NCBI GenBank assembly: GCA_036652735.1
Contig: JAVVVI010000005.1
Coordinates: forward strand, 1-64,000
Reading direction: 5' to 3'
Source: JAGOGN01 sp036652735
GTDB taxonomy: Bacteria; Bacillota; Clostridia; Lachnospirales; Lachnospiraceae
DNA: 64,000 bases
Positions 61,458 through 64,000 of the stretch are shown here, piece after piece. The stretch's first letter is position 1. Every line of letters starts with the position of its first letter. Both the position numbers and the translations under genes were made by a program. Below the pieces are notes generated by a model that did no database searches, had not been told where the DNA came from, and saw nothing but the letters and a program-made list of their open reading frames with translations.

Positions 61458-63880
61458 TATTTCATAACCAGATTAATAATTCTTCCCGGAACATAAATTT
61501 CTTTTATAATTGTACCGGTAACTTTTTCAAGAAGGGCTTCTTTTCCTGCAGCAATTGCCTCTTCTTTTTTGATTTCTGCCGGAAGTGTAATCACACATTT
61601 GGTCTTTCCATTTATTTGAACTGCAACTTCAATTTCATCATCTTTCATTAAATCTTTATTGTAAACAGGCCATTTTCTCTTGAAAATTGAATCTTTGTGA
61701 CCATATCGACTCCAAAGCTCTTCACATAAATGAGGTGTGAATGGTGCCAAAAGGATTAAGAAGGTCTCAAGTGTCGTTCGATCTACGCCACCTTTTTTTG
61801 CCATTTCGATTAATTTATTATTGTATTCCATAAATCCGGATACGACTGTATTTAAGCTTAAATTGTCTAATCTGGTTGTTACATCATATATCAGACGGTT
61901 TCGAACCTTCACCAGTTCTTTTGTCTCCGGTATTTCTTTTCCTCTCTGTTCTTCCACCAAATTATAAAATCTGGTAAGGAAACGGTAAGCTCCTTCAATA
62001 CCTCTGTCATCCCAATCCGAATCCAGCTCCGGTGGTCCCATAAACATTTCAAACAAGCGAAGGGAATCCGTTCCATAATCTCTTACAAGTTCATCGGGTG
62101 AAACACAGTTTCCTTTTGATTTACTCATTTTAATTCCATTACTGCCATTGACCATTCCCTGGTTAAACAACTTTGTAAATGGTTCCTCAAAATCAACCAC
62201 CCCAATATCATGGAGAAACTTTGTATAGAATCTTGCATAAAGCAAATGAAGTACTGCATGTTCTACGCCACCAAAATACATATCTACAGGAAGGTATTTT
62301 TCCGCATTTTCCTTCGATATAAGTTCTTTTTCATTATGTGGATCTGCGTACCTTAAGAAATACCAAGAAGAACCTGCCCATTGAGGCATGGTATTGGTCT
62401 CTCTTTTTGCCGGTCTGCCACAAACCGGACAAGTGGTATTCACCCAATCATCAATTCCGGCTAACGGCGATTCTCCGGTGCCTGTTGGCTGATAACTCTC
62501 CACATCCGGTAACAATAGTGGAAGTTCCTCTTCCGGAATTGCCACATTTCCACAATGTTCACAATGCACAATTGGAATCGGCTCCCCCCAATATCTCTGT
62601 CTGCTAAATACCCAGTCGCGGAGTTTATAATTAGTTGTCTTCTTTCCTATACCACGTTCTTCAATTATCATCGGTGCTTCTTTTTTTAATTCTGAAGACT
62701 CTCGTCCATTCCATTCTCCTGAATGAATCATAATTCCATTTGCCTGTGTATAGGCTTCTGTCATTGGTTCTATTGCGATTCCATCCTTTGCAATTACCTG
62801 AATAATGGGAATTTTGAATTTTGTTGCAAAAGAAAAGTCTCTCTCATCATGAGCCGGAACACACATAATTGCACCGGTTCCATAATCCGCAAATACATAA
62901 TCTGACAGCCAGATTGGTGTCTTTGCTCCATTAATTGGATTAATTGCATAACTTCCGGTGAATACTCCTGTTTTTTCTTTATCCTGAAGACGGTCTACAT
63001 TGGATTTATTGGCAGACTGTGTAATGTACTCTAAGACTGCTTCCTCCTGCTCCTTTGTTGCAAGCTTCTTAGCAAGCGTATGTTCCGGAGCCAATACCAT
63101 AAAAGTTGCACCATAAAGGGTATCCGGTCTGGTTGTATATACCGTGATGGTCTCTTCTTTACCTTCAACTTCACCATCTACTTTAAAGTCAACTTCTGCA
63201 CCATTACTTTTACCAATCCAGTCTGCTTGCATTTTCTTAACTTTTTCCGGCCAATCCAAAGGCTCTAAGTCCTCCAGTAAACGATCTGCATATTGTGTAA
63301 TCTTTAACATCCATTGTTTTAGATTCTTCTTTGTAACTTCGCTTCCACAGCGTTCACATTTTCCATCCACTACTTCTTCATTGGCAAGTCCGGTCTTACA
63401 GGATGGACACCAGTTAATTGGCATTTCCTTCTCATAAGCCAGTCCTGCTTTAAACATTTTAATAAAAATCCACTGCGTCCACTTAAAGAACTCCGGATCT
63501 GTTGTATTTACTTCCCGATCCCAGTCATAAATTGTGGAAATCTCTTTTAACTGACGTTTAAACTGCTGAATATTATCTGCAGTTGCTTTTGCCGGATGAA
63601 TTCCCATCTTAAGCGCATAATTTTCTGCCGGAAGACCAAACGCATCCCAGCCCATTGGATGAATCAAATAATATCCCTGCAATAATTTATAACGGCTCCA
63701 TACATCGGACAGAACATACCCTCTCCAATGCCCTACATGTAATCCATTTCCTGATGGATAAGGAAACATATCCAGACAATAATATTTTGGTTTGCTGCCA
63801 TCATCTACGTTAACCGGTGTTTCTTCCCAGATTTTACGCCATTTTTGCTCAATTTCTTTGTGATTATATGATACACCCAT
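61457..63880 (-). CDS. leuS: Leucyl-tRNA synthetase
   Basis: Class I synthetase of 807 residues. The HIGH motif is H-V-G-H at 48-51, the editing domain has T-T-R-P-D-T, and K-M-S-K-S-K-G-N is in the C-terminal third, with Cys pairs of the zinc site near residues 160-180. The start has AGGAGG nine bases upstream. Clostridial leuS is often T-box controlled, but here the promoter is only about 40 bases upstream, so no T-box leader is present. Confidence 0.98.
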   Translation of the reverse strand: MGVSYNHKEIEQKWRKIWEETPVNVDDGSKPKYYCLDMFPYPSGNGLHVGHWRGYVLSDVWSRYKLLQGYYLIHPMGWDAFGLPAENYALKMGIHPAKATADNIQQFKRQLKEISTIYDWDREVNTTDPEFFKWTQWIFIKMFKAGLAYEKEMPINWCPSCKTGLANEEVVDGKCERCGSEVTKKNLKQWMLKITQYADRLLEDLEPLDWPEKVKKMQADWIGKSNGAEVDFKVDGEVEGKEETITVYTTRPDTLYGATFMVLAPEHTLAKKLATKEQEEAVLEYITQSANKSNVDRLQDKEKTGVFTGSYAINPINGAKTPIWLSDYVFADYGTGAIMCVPAHDERDFSFATKFKIPIIQVIAKDGIAIEPMTEAYTQANGIMIHSGEWNGRESSELKKEAPMIIEERGIGKKTTNYKLRDWVFSRQRYWGEPIPIVHCEHCGNVAIPEEELPLLLPDVESYQPTGTGESPLAGIDDWVNTTCPVCGRPAKRETNTMPQWAGSSWYFLRYADPHNEKELISKENAEKYLPVDMYFGGVEHAVLHLLYARFYTKFLHDIGVVDFEEPFTKLFNQGMVNGSNGIKMSKSKGNCVSPDELVRDYGTDSLRLFEMFMGPPELDSDWDDRGIEGAYRFLTRFYNLVEEQRGKEIPETKELVKVRNRLIYDVTTRLDNLSLNTVVSGFMEYNNKLIEMAKKGGVDRTTLETFLILLAPFTPHLCEELWSRYGHKDSIFKRKWPVYNKDLMKDDEIEVAVQINGKTKCVITLPAEIKKEEAIAAGKEALLEKVTGTIIKEIYVPGRIINLVMK

Positions 63881-63917
63881 TTTTCTTCCTCCTAAATCAT
63901 GCTTTATATCACTACAA

Positions 63918-63946
63918 ATTTTATCATACGAAACTCAATTTATCAA
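63918..63946 (-). promoter_or_regulatory. SigmaA promoter of leuS
   Basis: On the minus strand TTGATA (63941-63946) and TAAAAT (63918-63923) are separated by 17 bp. The remaining sequence to the window end is AT-rich and shows no gene. Confidence 0.7.
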
Positions 63947-64000
63947 TGTATATATTGCATTTTATTACATTTTGCGTTATTATTTATAGAGAAATGTTTT

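Noticed and set aside
63881..64000. T-box leader for leuS
   Set aside because: The promoter is about 40 bases from the start, and no specifier stem, T-box sequence or antiterminator is present.
1..64000. CRISPR arrays, rRNA, tRNA or insertion sequences
   Set aside because: Intergenic gaps are short (all below about 170 bp) and none shows spaced direct repeats, tRNA-like folds or transposase frames.

Overview
The window looks like a chromosomal segment of an anaerobic, low-GC, spore-forming Firmicute, most likely a member of Clostridia close to Lachnospiraceae. The reasons are the AT-rich sequence, strong GGAGG-type ribosome binding sites, the sporulation genes yqfC and yqfD with a BofC-like protein, a MinCDE system that includes MinE, and Bacillus/Clostridium gene orders (tepA next to ftsK/spoIIIE; yggS-sepF-ylmH-lspA-rluD; yqfC-yqfD-phoH-(pgpH-like)-ybeY; mutS-mutL-miaA). 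No phage, IS element, rRNA, tRNA or CRISPR array was seen. Almost all genes from 5.6 to 63.9 kb lie on the minus strand, so replication probably runs from high to low coordinates.

Layout. 1-5.6 kb (mostly plus strand): the tail of a cell-wall-binding repeat protein, then a divergent SOS module (lexA and a YneA-like LysM division inhibitor) with three LexA-box-like sites between them, an acylglycerolphosphate acyltransferase, and a two-subunit ABC exporter with one degenerate ATP site. 5.6-8.2 kb: a Xer-type tyrosine recombinase coupled to a TtcA-like tRNA thiolase, and a cytidylate-kinase-like protein. 8.3-13.2 kb: a division-linked operon, HlyD-like protein-yggS-sepF-ylmH-lspA-rluD. 13.3-14.1 kb: a DUF378 membrane protein and a small P-loop protein. 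14.2-24.5 kb: a cell-shape and division operon, radC-mreB-mreC-mreD-mrdA-minC-minD-minE-rodA-mgsA-dacA. 24.6-42.3 kb: a long run of closely packed genes read from PAP2 phosphatase through yqfC, yqfD, phoH, a degenerate HD protein, ybeY, a DUF3048 lipoprotein, a flippase, a BofC-like protein and two flavoproteins to mutS, mutL, miaA and a PLP enzyme.

42.3-50 kb: two zinc-ribbon membrane proteins arranged tail to tail, the one-carbon genes fhs and folD, ftsK/spoIIIE and tepA. 50-56.7 kb: yebC, a CorC/CNNM protein, a MazF toxin without a neighbouring antitoxin, alr, nnrDE, a coiled-coil protein and rex. 56.7-64 kb: an ABC-F ATPase, a small-protein island (58.7-60.0 kb) with sporulation-like promoter elements, a DbpA-like helicase and leuS.

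The genes serve envelope growth, division-site placement, DNA repair, translation quality and sporulation. The items most worth a second look are FolD with two altered catalytic positions, a PgpH-position HD protein that has lost its HD residues, the Cys/Gly-rich protein and its small neighbours, the HlyD-like protein locked into the sepF operon, the lone MazF, the large insertion in PBP2, and methylglyoxal synthase with Glu at the catalytic Asp position. Promoters and binding sites were matched by eye and are predictions.
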